The notes: generated by a model from the letters alone, not told the origin. A stretch of 64,000 bases of DNA from Hymenobacter sediminicola (GCF_014250515.1 NZ_CP060202.1:2105001-2169000), one strand, 5' to 3'; shown: positions 8,054 through 16,830, counted from the stretch's first letter. Program-made: numbers and translations.

Positions 8054-9669
8054 GCCTACCCAACGGAATTGAGGCGCGTCCGATGGCGGAATGGACCAAC
8101 CGCCACGAAAACTTCACGCAGCGCCTAACGCCCTCCGCTTGCTTCAAGCTGCGCATCCCGAGCCTGCCCACCAGCCAGGAGCAGTATCGCCAGACCACAT
8201 CCAACTTTCAGTGGCTGATCCGCTACGGCATCGAGCACAACGTGCGGCTGCGGGCGTTGGGTAAAGGCTGGTCGTTTTCGGAAGTGGCCGTCACGGATGG
8301 AGGGCTGGTGGATACCATGGCCCTGCGGCAGTCGTTTGCCCTGAAACCCACAATGGTGACGCCCGCTTACCAAACGGCCGGCCGCACCGCCGACAACCTG
8401 TTTTTCACGGAGTGCGGCATGAGCATTGTGGGCTTGGAGCAGCAGCTGGAACCCCGCGGCAAGTCGATTCGGGCTTCCGGAGCCAGCAATGGGCAGAGCA
8501 TTGCGGGGGCGCTATCTACGGGTACGCACGGCGGGGCATTCCGCTTCGGGGCACTGCCCGAAACCGTAGTGGGCCTGCACCTCGTGACCGGGCCCGACCG
8601 GCACGTATGGCTGGAGCGCGCCTCGTATCCGGTGGCTTCGGCGAAGTTTACAGACTGGCTGGGTGTAACCGAAGTGCTCCATGAAGACGACCTGTTCAAT
8701 GCTGCGCTGGTCAGCTTCGGGAGTTTCGGGTTCATCCATGGGGTGCTGCTGGAAGTGGAGCCGTTGTTTCTGCTGGAAGATTTCAGCGCCTACCGTGTGC
8801 CATACCGCGAAGGAGTGAAGCAGCTCATGACCCACCTCGACTTGACCGGTCTGCAGCAGTGGCTGCCGCTGCCGCTACAGGACCCTACCCGTCAGGCCTA
8901 CCACCTCACCATCATCATCAACCCCCACCAATTCGACCCCACGGGCGCCGACCCGGAGCGCGGCGTATATGTGCAACTGCTCTTCAAAACGCCCTACCGA
9001 ACTGACTATCCGCGCCGGCCCGCGCCCGCGCCGGGCTTCACTTACGGCGACAGTACGCTGGGCCTCATTGAAACCGTGCTCGACCACCTGGGCAGCCTGA
9101 GCACGACGCTGGTCCCGGCCCTCGTAAACCGGCTGTATCCGCTGGCTTTTGAGAAAACCAACGGCACGGCGGGCACCATAAGCGAAACCTTCGACAACAC
9201 CAACATCCGGGGCAAAGCCGCCAGCGCCGCCATCGGCATCGACAACCACGACGTACCCCGCGTACTCACCGAAATTCACCTGCTCAACAAGCAACTGCCG
9301 TTTCCCGGAATTCTGGGGTTGCGCTTCGTGAAGGGCACCCGCGCCACGCTCGGCTTCACCCGCTTCCCGGTGACGGCGGTGCTGGAGTTTGATGGGGCAG
9401 AGGGCCGGGATACGCGCCGGTTTTTGGAGCAGATATGGGTCCGGCTCGAAACCCTAAACATTGCTTACACGCTGCATTGGGGCAAAATCAATTTTAACCT
9501 GACCGAGACCCGGCTCCGCCGCATGTATGGCGAAGCCGCCGTGAACAGCTGGCTCCACAGCCGCCACCACTTGCTCGATGCGCCTACGCGCCGCGTCTTT
9601 GCCAATGCTTTCATGGAGCGTTGCGGCCTCGACAAAGAGCCTGTGCCTAGTCCTAGCCCGGTAGCATAA
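8050..9669 (+). CDS. FAD-binding oxidase of the aldonolactone oxidase type
   Basis: A 539-residue VAO/PCMH-type flavoprotein. The FAD domain covers about residues 35-220, with RALGKGWSFSE and the loop GQSIAGALSTGTHGGAF, which matches the STGTHG signature of sugar-1,4-lactone oxidases. The C-terminal part (YTLHWGKIN, LRRMYG) matches the D-arabinono-1,4-lactone oxidase substrate domain, including an HWGK motif. The start is the ATG inside ATGA at the end of the lipoprotein gene. Likely reaction: oxygen-dependent oxidation of an aldonolactone or sugar alcohol, giving hydrogen peroxide; the actual substrate is unknown. No signal peptide is seen. Confidence 0.82.
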   Translation: MSLPNGIEARPMAEWTNRHENFTQRLTPSACFKLRIPSLPTSQEQYRQTTSNFQWLIRYGIEHNVRLRALGKGWSFSEVAVTDGGLVDTMALRQSFALKPTMVTPAYQTAGRTADNLFFTECGMSIVGLEQQLEPRGKSIRASGASNGQSIAGALSTGTHGGAFRFGALPETVVGLHLVTGPDRHVWLERASYPVASAKFTDWLGVTEVLHEDDLFNAALVSFGSFGFIHGVLLEVEPLFLLEDFSAYRVPYREGVKQLMTHLDLTGLQQWLPLPLQDPTRQAYHLTIIINPHQFDPTGADPERGVYVQLLFKTPYRTDYPRRPAPAPGFTYGDSTLGLIETVLDHLGSLSTTLVPALVNRLYPLAFEKTNGTAGTISETFDNTNIRGKAASAAIGIDNHDVPRVLTEIHLLNKQLPFPGILGLRFVKGTRATLGFTRFPVTAVLEFDGAEGRDTRRFLEQIWVRLETLNIAYTLHWGKINFNLTETRLRRMYGEAAVNSWLHSRHHLLDAPTRRVFANAFMERCGLDKEPVPSPSPVA

Positions 9670-9763
9670 CGAAGTGCGTCGCATGCTCAGAGTGGCTTGC
9701 GAAACTCAAGCTGCAAAGTATGCGGTAGTTATAAGTGGCAGTCGAATGGATTTTTTACTCATG

Positions 9764-9784
9764 TTGTAACTGCATTGGTTACAA
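9764..9784. promoter_or_regulatory. Inverted repeat, probable Rrf2 operator copy 1
   Basis: A perfect inverted repeat TTGTAAC-N7-GTTACAA upstream of the Rrf2 gene, between the TTG -33 element and the -7 box of its promoter, so a bound protein would block transcription. The same arms and spacing recur at 10297-10317. Confidence 0.75.
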
Positions 9785-9796
9785 TGCGTATCTTTG
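9764..9796 (+). promoter_or_regulatory. Rrf2 gene promoter (TTG, 22 bases, TATCTTTG)
   Basis: TTG at 9764-9766 and TATCTTTG at 9789-9796, spaced 22 bases, fit the Bacteroidota consensus TTG-N17-23-TAnnTTTG. It is the only promoter in this window where I see both elements. It overlaps the inverted repeat. Confidence 0.65.
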
Positions 9797-9838
9797 TCTT
9801 AAATACGCCCAGCCGGTTTGTGTTGGACTTTCTTACTT

Positions 9839-10279
9839 ATGCAGATCAGCAGTCGTTTTTCCGTTGCCGTACACGTGCTTTCCTTGCTGGCGCTGCCGGA
9901 GCAGGATGGTGTGCTGCTGACTTCGGAGCGTATGGCAGGCAGCGTAAACACCAATCCGGTAGTGATTCGGCGGATTCTGGGGCAGCTCAAGAAGGCCGGG
10001 CTGGTGGAAGTGCGGCCGGCTTCGGGCGGTACGTTCCTGACGCGCCAGCCGGCGGCCATCACGCTGCTGGAAGTGTACCGCGCCGTGGAAGTGGTGGAGG
10101 AAGGCCAGCTGTTCAGCGTCCACGATAAGCCCAACCCCGCCTGCCTGGTGGGCCGCCACATTCAGTCGGCGCTGGATGATACGCTGCAGCGCGCCCAAAC
10201 GGCCCTGGAGCAGGTGCTGGCCCACACCACCCTGCAGCAGGTAACCACCGACATTGCGGCCAAAGCTCTCATTGCCTGA
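9839..10279 (+). CDS. Rrf2-family transcriptional regulator
   Basis: A 146-residue winged-helix repressor: MQISSRFSVAVHVLSLLA, then the recognition region LTSERMAGSVNTNPVVIRRILGQLKKAGLVEVRPASGGTFLTR. The iron-sulfur members (IscR, NsrR) carry three cysteines in the C-terminal half; this protein has only one (NPACLVGRH), so it is not expected to hold a cluster and is closer to the YwnA/CymR type. The next gene encodes a NAD(P)-binding protein, as in the ywnA-ywnB pair of Bacillus. Identical inverted repeats lie before both genes, which suggests autoregulation plus control of the partner. Start: the ATG before QISSRFSVA, 43 bases after the -7 box. Confidence 0.9.
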   Translation: MQISSRFSVAVHVLSLLALPEQDGVLLTSERMAGSVNTNPVVIRRILGQLKKAGLVEVRPASGGTFLTRQPAAITLLEVYRAVEVVEEGQLFSVHDKPNPACLVGRHIQSALDDTLQRAQTALEQVLAHTTLQQVTTDIAAKALIA

Positions 10280-10296
10280 TATTTTTTTGCGTCTGA

Positions 10297-10317
10297 TTGT
10301 AACCGTATTGGTTACAA
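10297..10317. promoter_or_regulatory. Inverted repeat, probable Rrf2 operator copy 2
   Basis: TTGTAAC-N7-GTTACAA again, 37 bases before the start of the NAD(P)-binding gene. The arms are identical to copy 1 and the 7-base spacer differs in only two positions (cgtattg against tgcattg). Confidence 0.75.
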
Positions 10318-10353
10318 CAGGTTTCTTTTTCTCTTCACCTTAACCTTTTGCTC

Positions 10354-11004
10354 ATGAAAATTGCCCTCATCGGTGCCACCGGCTTTGTTGGCTCCCGCAT
10401 TCTGGCTGAAGCCCTGCAACGCGGCCATCATGTAACCGCCCTCGTGCGCGACCCCGCCAAACTCACCCAGACCTCCGACCACCTGACCGTGGTAACCGGC
10501 GACATAACCCACATCGACGAAACCGCCCGCCAGCTGGCCGGCCACGACGTGGTCATCAACGCCTTCAGCGCCGGCTGGACCAACCCCAACCTGTATAATG
10601 ACTTCCTGGAAGGCGCCCGCGCCATCGAGGCGGCTACCGTACAGTCAGGCGTAGCGCGGCTGGTGGCCATCGGCGGGGCTGGCAGCCTCTACATCAACGG
10701 CCAGCAGCTGGTCGACGGCCCGGACTTCCCCGCCGACATTAAGCCCGGTGCCCAGGCCGCCCGCGACTACCACAACGAGTTGAAAACCAACGATACCCTC
10801 GACTGGACGTTCCTCAGCCCCGCCATCGAAATGCACCCCGGCATCGACACCGGCCGCACCGGCCACTACCGCCTCGGCACCGAAAGTCCGGTCTTCAACG
10901 CCGAAGGCCGCAGCATCCTCTCAGGCGAAGACCTGGCCGTAGTAGTCCTCGACGAAGTAGAGCAGCCCAAACACAGCCGCCAGCGGTTTACGGCGGCGTA
11001 CTAG
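10354..11004 (+). CDS. NAD(P)H-binding protein, YwnB/NmrA-like
   Basis: A 216-residue atypical SDR. The N terminus MKIALIGATGFVGSRILAEAL holds GATGFVG; VTALVRDPAKL gives the residues usually contacting NADP; DWTFLSPAIEMHPG and GEDLAVVVLDEVE match the NAD(P)H-binding group of YwnB, NmrA and BLVRB-like proteins. The catalytic substrate is not known; relatives act as redox sensors or small reductases. It is 74 bases after the Rrf2 gene and has its own copy of the inverted repeat, so expression is likely derepressed together with the regulator by a thiol or electrophile signal (inference). Confidence 0.85.
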   Translation: MKIALIGATGFVGSRILAEALQRGHHVTALVRDPAKLTQTSDHLTVVTGDITHIDETARQLAGHDVVINAFSAGWTNPNLYNDFLEGARAIEAATVQSGVARLVAIGGAGSLYINGQQLVDGPDFPADIKPGAQAARDYHNELKTNDTLDWTFLSPAIEMHPGIDTGRTGHYRLGTESPVFNAEGRSILSGEDLAVVVLDEVEQPKHSRQRFTAAY

Positions 11005-11019
11005 GGCGTTGCCACTAGA

Positions 11020-11072
11020 CCGTCATTCCGAGTGAAGGCGGAGCCGGAGCCGAGGAATTTCGCGTGCTGACG
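11020..11072. repeat. Repeat variant (GTCATTCCGAG...CGCGTGCTGAC)
   Basis: Starts cgtcattccgag and ends gaatttcgcgtgctgacg. It is a relative of the element at 21935-22037, which has the same CGCGTGCTGA end. Confidence 0.55.
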
Positions 11073-11085
11073 TTGCCAAAGTAAC

Positions 11086-11246
11086 CGTCATGCTGAGCTT
11101 GCCGAAGCATCTCTACCGCTTCGTTTGGGCGGTTTAGTAGCCCAGGGTTTAAACTCTGGGCTATGGAGCGGTTATCGGTATAATCAGGTTGAGTAGCCAG
11201 CGGTAGAGATGCTTCGACTGCGCCTCCGGCTTCGCTCAGCATGACG
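11086..11246. repeat. Long inverted repeat of the GTCATGCTGAGC family
   Basis: The left arm (11086-11123) runs from CGTCATGCTGAGC to CTCTACCGCTTCG; the right arm (11200-11246) is its reverse complement, with extra bases (actgcgcctccggcttcgc) replacing the short linker. The loop holds a second palindrome at 11138-11163. Confidence 0.75.
11138..11163. repeat. Nested palindrome centred on GTTTAAAC
   Basis: 26 bases, TAGCCCAG ... CTGGGCTA, with a single mismatched pair and centre GTTTAAAC. It sits inside the loop of the larger inverted repeat. Confidence 0.65.
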
Positions 11247-11261
11247 TTCTTAATAAAGAAG

Positions 11262-11296
11262 AAAAGGCCCGCTGGATGTATCCAACGGGCCTTTTT
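11262..11296. terminator. Bidirectional terminator beside leuS
   Basis: AAAAGGCCCG ... CGGGCCTTTTT with an inner TGGA/TCCA pair and a TGTA loop. A T-run follows on the + strand and T-rich sequence on the - strand, 22 bases past the leuS stop. Confidence 0.75.
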
Positions 11297-11317
11297 GCTA
11301 CTGGCTAACAGCTAAAA

Positions 11318-14266
11318 CTACACCACCACGTTTACCATGCGGCCGGGCACGACGATGAACTTCTTGGGTTCCTTGCCTTCGGCGAAGCGGGACAGGAAGT
11401 CGGAGGCGCGCACGGCGGCTTCGATGTCCTGGGCGGTGGCGGTGGCGGGGAACTGCAGCGTCTCGCGCACTTTGCCGTTGATGGCCACGGGGTAGTTCAC
11501 GGTGTCTTCCACCAGATACTCCTCCCGGAACTCGGGGTACTGGGCGTGGCTGATGCTGCCGGCGGGGTGGCCGAGCTGCTGCCACAGCTCCTCGGCGAGG
11601 TGCGGGGCGTAGGGGGAGAGCAGCAGCACCAGCGGCTCCAGGATGGCGCGCTTGTGGCAGTCGAGGGCCGTCAGCTCGTTCACCGTAATCATCAGGGCGC
11701 TGACGGTGGTGTTGAACGAGAACTTCTCGATGTCCTCTTCCACCTTGCGGATGGCCTTGTGCAGGGCCTTCAGCTCCTGGGGCGTCGCAGCAGTGTCGGT
11801 TACGGCGAAGGTGCCGTCCTGGGGGTGATAGAGGCGCCAGAGCTTCTTGAGGAAGCCCGCCACGCCGCTCATGCCGTTGGTGTTCCAGGGCTTGTACTGC
11901 TCCAGCGGCCCAAGGAACATCTCGTACAAACGCAGCGCATCGGCCCCGTACCGCTCAATCAACGTGTCCGGGTTCACCACGTTGTACTTCGACTTCGACA
12001 TCTTCTCCACTTCCACACCGACCACATATGTGTCGTTGTCTTCGAGGATGAACTCGGCGTTAGCGTACTCCTCGCGCCAGTTGCGGAAGGCTTCGACGTC
12101 GAGAACATCGTTCTCCACAATATTCACATCGACGTGGAGAGGAGTAACGTAATCATCAATATTGTTCGTCTTTTTATGGTCATCCATATAGACGCTGACT
12201 TGATGACCAGTTTGCTTAGAAAGCTTAGCTGATATCATCTTCATTGCATCAGTCAATCGCACATCATCAAGTCCCTGTAGAGAGTTTTTGAGTGCGCTAG
12301 AGATGAAAATGGATGGGGTATGATAGTTCTCAGCCGTAGCATCGCCTATGACGCCACCGGAATCTGCCAACCGGTACACGAAGTTCGAGCGGCCCAGAAT
12401 CATACCCTGGTTGATGAGCTTCTGGAAGGGCTCGGGGGCCGATACCACGCCGAGGTCTTTCAGGAAAAGGTGCCAGAAGCGGGAGTAGAGCAGGTGGCCC
12501 GTAGCATGCTCTGCGCCACCCATATATAAATCAACTTGCTGCCAGTACTGCTCGGCTTCTTCGCCCACAAAACGACCGGTGTTCTGCGGATCCATGTAGC
12601 GGAGGTAGTACCAGCTGGAGCCGGCCCAGCCGGGCATGGTGCTCAGCTCGTACTCGTAGAGGCCCTTGTATTTCCAGTCTTTGGCGCGGCCCAGGGGCGG
12701 CTCGCCGGTTTCGGTGGGCTTGTACTCGTCGATTTCCGGGAGCACCAGGGGCAGGTCGGCCTCGGCCACGCCATAGGCGGTGCCTTCCTTGTAGTAAATC
12801 GGGATGGGCTCGCCCCAGTAGCGCTGGCGGCCGAAGATGGCGTCGCGGATGCGGAAGTTGGTTTTGCCCTTGCCGATGCCGCGCTGCTCCAGCTCCCCGA
12901 TCAGGGTTTGGGTGGCCTGCTGGTAGTTCTGGCCTTTGATGAGGCCGTGCAGGTAGAGGCCATCCTTGGTGGGGTCGGCCTGCTCGTCAATCTGCTGGGC
13001 ATCCACTACCTGCGTGATGGGCAGTTGGAAGTGCTTGGCAAACACGTAGTCGCGCTGGTCGCCGGAGGGCACGGCCATTACCGCGCCGGTGCCGTAGCCA
13101 GCCAGCACGTAATCGGCAATCCAGATCTGGATGGGCTCGTTGCTGAACGGGTTGAGGGCGTAGGAGCCGGTGAAAGCGCCGGAAACCGTCTTGGTATCGG
13201 CCATCCGGTCGCGCTCCGAGCGGCGCTTGGTGGCGTCGATGTAGTCCTGAATTTCGGCCTGCTGCTCCGGCGTGGTCAGCTCCTGCACCAGCTCATGCTC
13301 GGGCGCCAGCACCAGGAACGTCGCGCCGTAAATAGTATCCACGCGCGTCGTGTAGACTTTAATCTGCGCCTGTTCGTGGCCCTGCACCGCAAAGGTTACT
13401 TCCGCGCCGATGCTTTTGCCAATCCAGTTGCGCTGCATTTCCTTCACGGCGTCGGGCCAGTCGAGGGTGTCGAGGCCCTGGAGGAGGCGGTCGGCGTAGG
13501 CGGTGATGCGCAGGTTCCACTGGGGCATCAGGCGGCGCTCCACGGGGAAGCCGCCACGCTCCGAGAGGCCGTCTTTTACTTCGTCATTCGAAAGCACCGT
13601 GCCCAGGCCGGGGCACCAGTTTACGTAAGTGTCCTGCTGGTAAGCTAGGCGGTAGGGGTGCACGGCCTGCAGGCGCTGCTTTTCGGTGAACGACTGCCAC
13701 TGGCCCGCCGTGAAGCTGTGGCGCTCCTCGTCGTCGCCGGCCGCGCGGATACCCTCGCTGCCGTTCTGCTCGAACTTCTCCAGCAGCGTTTTCAGTGGCT
13801 CGGCCTTATTGGTATCGAGGTTGTACCAGCTATTGAACAGCTTGAGGAAAATCCACTGCGTCCACTTATAGTAGGCCGGGTCGGAGGTGCGCACCTCACG
13901 GCTCCAGTCGTAGCTGAAGCCTAAGGAGTTGAGCTGCCGGATGTAGGTATCGATGTTCTGCTCCGTCGTGATGGCCGGGTGCTGTCCGGTCTGGATTGCG
14001 TACTGCTCGGCGGGCAGGCCAAACGAGTCGAAACCCATGGGATGCAGCACGTTGAAGCCGCGTAGGCGCTTGTAGCGCGACACGATATCGGAGGCAATGT
14101 AGCCCAGCGGATGGCCCACGTGCAGCCCCGCCCCGCTAGGGTACGGGAACATGTCGAGCACGTAGTATTTGGGCTTGTCGGAGGCGTTATCGGCCTTGAA
14201 CGTCTGCTGGTCTTTCCAGTGGGCTTGCCACTTTTTCTCAATATCCTGGGGATGGTAGCCGGGCAT
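11318..14266 (-). CDS. leuS: Leucyl-tRNA synthetase
   Basis: Charges tRNA-Leu; class Ia synthetase of 982 residues. The HIGH motif reads HVGHPLGY near residue 49, after YVLDMFPYPSGAGL. The KMSKS motif reads KMSKSKYNVVNPD near residue 754. The CP1 editing domain with VYTTRVDTIYGATFLVLAPEH and GTGAVMAVPSGDQRD is complete. A Bacteroidota-type insertion lies before KMSKS (around YMDDHKKTNNIDDYV). The start MPGYHPQDIEKKWQ is the usual one. TAATTTCG, one mismatch from the -7 consensus, lies at 14299-14306 on this strand and may be its promoter. The gene stands alone. Confidence 0.97.
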   Translation of the reverse strand: MPGYHPQDIEKKWQAHWKDQQTFKADNASDKPKYYVLDMFPYPSGAGLHVGHPLGYIASDIVSRYKRLRGFNVLHPMGFDSFGLPAEQYAIQTGQHPAITTEQNIDTYIRQLNSLGFSYDWSREVRTSDPAYYKWTQWIFLKLFNSWYNLDTNKAEPLKTLLEKFEQNGSEGIRAAGDDEERHSFTAGQWQSFTEKQRLQAVHPYRLAYQQDTYVNWCPGLGTVLSNDEVKDGLSERGGFPVERRLMPQWNLRITAYADRLLQGLDTLDWPDAVKEMQRNWIGKSIGAEVTFAVQGHEQAQIKVYTTRVDTIYGATFLVLAPEHELVQELTTPEQQAEIQDYIDATKRRSERDRMADTKTVSGAFTGSYALNPFSNEPIQIWIADYVLAGYGTGAVMAVPSGDQRDYVFAKHFQLPITQVVDAQQIDEQADPTKDGLYLHGLIKGQNYQQATQTLIGELEQRGIGKGKTNFRIRDAIFGRQRYWGEPIPIYYKEGTAYGVAEADLPLVLPEIDEYKPTETGEPPLGRAKDWKYKGLYEYELSTMPGWAGSSWYYLRYMDPQNTGRFVGEEAEQYWQQVDLYMGGAEHATGHLLYSRFWHLFLKDLGVVSAPEPFQKLINQGMILGRSNFVYRLADSGGVIGDATAENYHTPSIFISSALKNSLQGLDDVRLTDAMKMISAKLSKQTGHQVSVYMDDHKKTNNIDDYVTPLHVDVNIVENDVLDVEAFRNWREEYANAEFILEDNDTYVVGVEVEKMSKSKYNVVNPDTLIERYGADALRLYEMFLGPLEQYKPWNTNGMSGVAGFLKKLWRLYHPQDGTFAVTDTAATPQELKALHKAIRKVEEDIEKFSFNTTVSALMITVNELTALDCHKRAILEPLVLLLSPYAPHLAEELWQQLGHPAGSISHAQYPEFREEYLVEDTVNYPVAINGKVRETLQFPATATAQDIEAAVRASDFLSRFAEGKEPKKFIVVPGRMVNVVV

Positions 14267-14523
14267 GGACTTCTACTTGGAGGTTGCTGCTGAACCGGCG
14301 AAATTAAGCGGAAATGCCGGGAATGCCGCCTCTTTTCCTGGCTGCCGCCTCGGCAGCGCAACGGCCCTAGCCGCTGTGGTTGCCGAGAAGGATACTGGGT
14401 TCTGACCAGTTTTGAGTAGGGCAGAGGATGAAGGCGGCATGATGAGAAGCCAGGATTGTGATGCGGAAGAAAGTTGTGCAATTTGCCCAGCCATGTTCCC
14501 GAATGCCTTTTTCTTCGCTTTCT

Positions 14524-16077
14524 ATGTCAAAATATTACTCTCTGCTACTTGCCAGTATGCTGCTAGCCTTGCGTGGTAGAGCGCAAACCGCCCCAACAGT
14601 GCGGCCGGCGCTGGTGGCCGCCACGCTATATCTGAACGGCACCACGCTGGAACACCAGGCGCAGGTAACGCTGACGGCTGGCCAGAACCGGCTGGCATTG
14701 GAAGGCCTCTCGCCGCTGCTCGACCCCGAATCAGTGGAAATTGAGCTTGGCCCGGGCGCCGAACTGCTCAGCGTAAGCAACGACGAAGAGAATGCCAATC
14801 CGGTAGCCCTAAACCAGGCCGCCGCGGACAGCTTAGGGCGTAATATGTCGGAGCAGGCGCGGGTAGAAGCCGACATCAAGGGCTTGGAGCAGGAGCGCAC
14901 CTTTCTACTGGCCAACCAGACATTGCCGACGGGCACTCAGGCCAATTGGAGCGCTGAAGTGCAGAAAGGTGCTACGCTAATGCGTACTCGCCTGCCTGCT
15001 ATTCAGCAGGAACTAGGACAGCGGCAGGCTACGCTAGCCCGTCTGCAGCGGCAGGCTGGCCAACTGAGTCCGCGCGCCGCCGCGACGGGGGCCGCCAACC
15101 GGCTGGTGGTGCAGGTGCGTGCTACCCGCCCCTTTTCTGCCCCGCTTACAGTGCGATACTACGTGCCAGGCGCGCAACCTTGGAGTCCCGACCTGGCTAT
15201 CCGCGCCAACGGTAGCGGGCGGGAATTGAAGTTTGTCACGCGCGGGCAGGTGCGCAATCAGTCGGGCCTACCTTGGGCACGGGTGCGGGTGGTACTGTCT
15301 AGGCAGGATATTGGCCGCCGGGTGGCGAGGCCGGTGCTGGAGCCTTGGGAACTGCACCGCGACGGGCAGGGTAGCGGTGGTGAGGGCCGAGTGGATAAGT
15401 TTGTGGTGAAAGGCACGGCCAAAGGCCGCCCGATGGAAGCCGCCAGCAGCCGCTACGAGGTAGCGGAGCCAGTAACGCTAGCCGCAGGTGGACGGCGCGA
15501 GCTGACGCTAAGTAGTGTGGATCTGGCCGCCCGGCCGGAGTATCTGGCCATCCCCCGGCTTTCGGAGCACGTTTTTCTTCAGGCCAAGGTGACCGGCTGG
15601 CAGGGACTGCAGCTGCCTGATGCGGCGAAAGTGTATTACCGGGGCGCCTATGTAGGCAGCACCCAACTCGATGGCCGCGCCTTCAACGACTCGCTGGAAG
15701 TTGCGCTTGGCCACGATGAGCAGTTGGTAGTGAGCCGGGCCAAGCTGGAGGATTTCAGCGAAAACGTGGCTCTCAGCGACAAGCGCCGGGTGCACCTCAC
15801 CTACGAGTTGAACGTGCTTAACAATCACCCCACTGCCGTACGGGTGCGGGTGCTGGACGAAGTGCCGATATCCGCGGATAAGGAGATTGTAGTGAAGGTG
15901 CTCGATATCAGCGGGGCCCAGCTCGACGAGCGTACCGGCAAGCTTACCTGGCTGCTCACGCTGGCTCCCGGAGCCAGCCAACGGCTGAAGTTCGGCTTTC
16001 AGGTCGATTATCCTAAGGACGAGAATGTGGAAATCATCCGGCGTCGCACCCGGATTTCAGCTCCCAAGACGCGGTAG
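14524..16077 (+). CDS. MuiA-family protein (DUF4140-DUF4139), exported
   Basis: A 517-residue protein with a signal peptide (MSKYYSLLLASMLLALRGRA). The N-terminal part (ATLYLNGTTLEHQAQVTLTAGQNRLALEGLSPLLDPESVEIEL) matches DUF4140. It is followed by a coiled-coil region, then DUF4139 (RYYVPGAQPWSPDLAIRANG and RVRVLDEVPISADKEIVVKVLD). The family includes proteins named mucoidy inhibitor MuiA; the biochemical role is unknown. In-frame starts also exist at 14461 and 14503; 14524 gives the cleanest signal peptide. Its 3' end overlaps the convergent CrtA-like gene by 21 bases. Confidence 0.82.
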   Translation: MSKYYSLLLASMLLALRGRAQTAPTVRPALVAATLYLNGTTLEHQAQVTLTAGQNRLALEGLSPLLDPESVEIELGPGAELLSVSNDEENANPVALNQAAADSLGRNMSEQARVEADIKGLEQERTFLLANQTLPTGTQANWSAEVQKGATLMRTRLPAIQQELGQRQATLARLQRQAGQLSPRAAATGAANRLVVQVRATRPFSAPLTVRYYVPGAQPWSPDLAIRANGSGRELKFVTRGQVRNQSGLPWARVRVVLSRQDIGRRVARPVLEPWELHRDGQGSGGEGRVDKFVVKGTAKGRPMEAASSRYEVAEPVTLAAGGRRELTLSSVDLAARPEYLAIPRLSEHVFLQAKVTGWQGLQLPDAAKVYYRGAYVGSTQLDGRAFNDSLEVALGHDEQLVVSRAKLEDFSENVALSDKRRVHLTYELNVLNNHPTAVRVRVLDEVPISADKEIVVKVLDISGAQLDERTGKLTWLLTLAPGASQRLKFGFQVDYPKDENVEIIRRRTRISAPKTR

Positions 16078-16776
16078 AGCGGCCAGCGTATCGGTTGGGT
16101 TGCGGCCGTCCCAGGTGCCTTCGGTGTGCAGCACCCGGAAACGCGCAAACAGTTCCTCGCCGTACCACTGTTCCTGACGCGTGAGGCGGATAACTTCCTT
16201 ATGCTTTGGGCTGCGGTATGCGTATTCCTGCATGGCTTGGGCTGAGTCCCACAGGCTCACGGTAGCCTGGCGCACTACCGGCAGCTCGCCCAGTCCGATG
16301 GCGGCGCATACGCCCGGGGCCTCGGCAATAGTGGCACTCACGGGAGCCACGTAGCGCCAGAAACGCGGCGTTTTCTGCCACCGGATGGAGGCGCGCGTGA
16401 GTACCATCACCGGGCCGTCGGCGGCGAGTGGGTTCTCGGATGGGTAATCAAATGGGTTCACGCCGTCCCAGAGGCCGTGCGACTTGAGTGGGGCCAGCCA
16501 CGCCGTCCAGATTTCCTGGGTGCGCTGCCGGTACTGCTGCCACAGCGGGTGTGCCTCAAAAAACGCCTGCGCGGCTTCCTCCGATTCCCACACCGCCATA
16601 AACCCGTAGCGGTATAGGTTGGGCAGCGCCCCGAAACCACCCGCGCCGCTTCCTAGCAGCTTCTGAAACCGCAGCCCCGGCACGCGCTGTAAAGGCCGCT
16701 GGGCCGTGCCCATCTGCGCAAACGCCCAGCGCCGTTGGTTGGGAAGCAAGGTGAGTATGGAAAGGGTGGTGAGCAA
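16057..16776 (-). CDS. CrtA-like (spheroidene monooxygenase family) protein
   Basis: A 239-residue protein matching the CrtA family: RWAFAQMGTAQRPLQRVPGLRFQKLLGSGAGGFGALPNLYRYGFMAVWE is the conserved N-terminal block, and RATVSLW-type and MQEYAYRSPKHKEVI segments follow. CrtA enzymes are haem-dependent oxygenases adding keto groups to acyclic carotenoids, which would fit the oxygenated red carotenoids of Hymenobacter. No other carotenoid gene is near. The only plausible start is TTG at 16776; there is no in-frame ATG before residue 22. It overlaps the MuiA-like gene at the 3' end. A half-copy of the dispersed repeat lies 55 bases upstream. Confidence 0.75.
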   Translation of the reverse strand: MLTTLSILTLLPNQRRWAFAQMGTAQRPLQRVPGLRFQKLLGSGAGGFGALPNLYRYGFMAVWESEEAAQAFFEAHPLWQQYRQRTQEIWTAWLAPLKSHGLWDGVNPFDYPSENPLAADGPVMVLTRASIRWQKTPRFWRYVAPVSATIAEAPGVCAAIGLGELPVVRQATVSLWDSAQAMQEYAYRSPKHKEVIRLTRQEQWYGEELFARFRVLHTEGTWDGRNPTDTLAALPRLGS

Positions 16777-16830
16777 GAGGCGGATTGAATAATAAAAAAT
16801 TGGAAGCTGGTAAGATAGAATCCGCTGTGA

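Larger units (their letters stand above)
11005..11317. other. Intergenic region made of repeats and a terminator
   Basis: No gene is seen between the YwnB-like gene and leuS. Almost all of it is dispersed palindromic repeat (11020-11246, itemised separately) followed by a bidirectional terminator at 11262-11296. Confidence 0.8.

Noticed and set aside
11015-11242. Open frame reading MLSEAGGAVEASLPLATQ and MLRQAQHDGYF
   Set aside because: It is the translation of the palindromic repeat; the same LRQAQHD text recurs at every copy.
12536-13648. 370-codon open frame opposite leuS
   Set aside because: Fully inside leuS on the other strand, with Val/Gly/Ala-rich low-information sequence. It is a codon-usage artefact.
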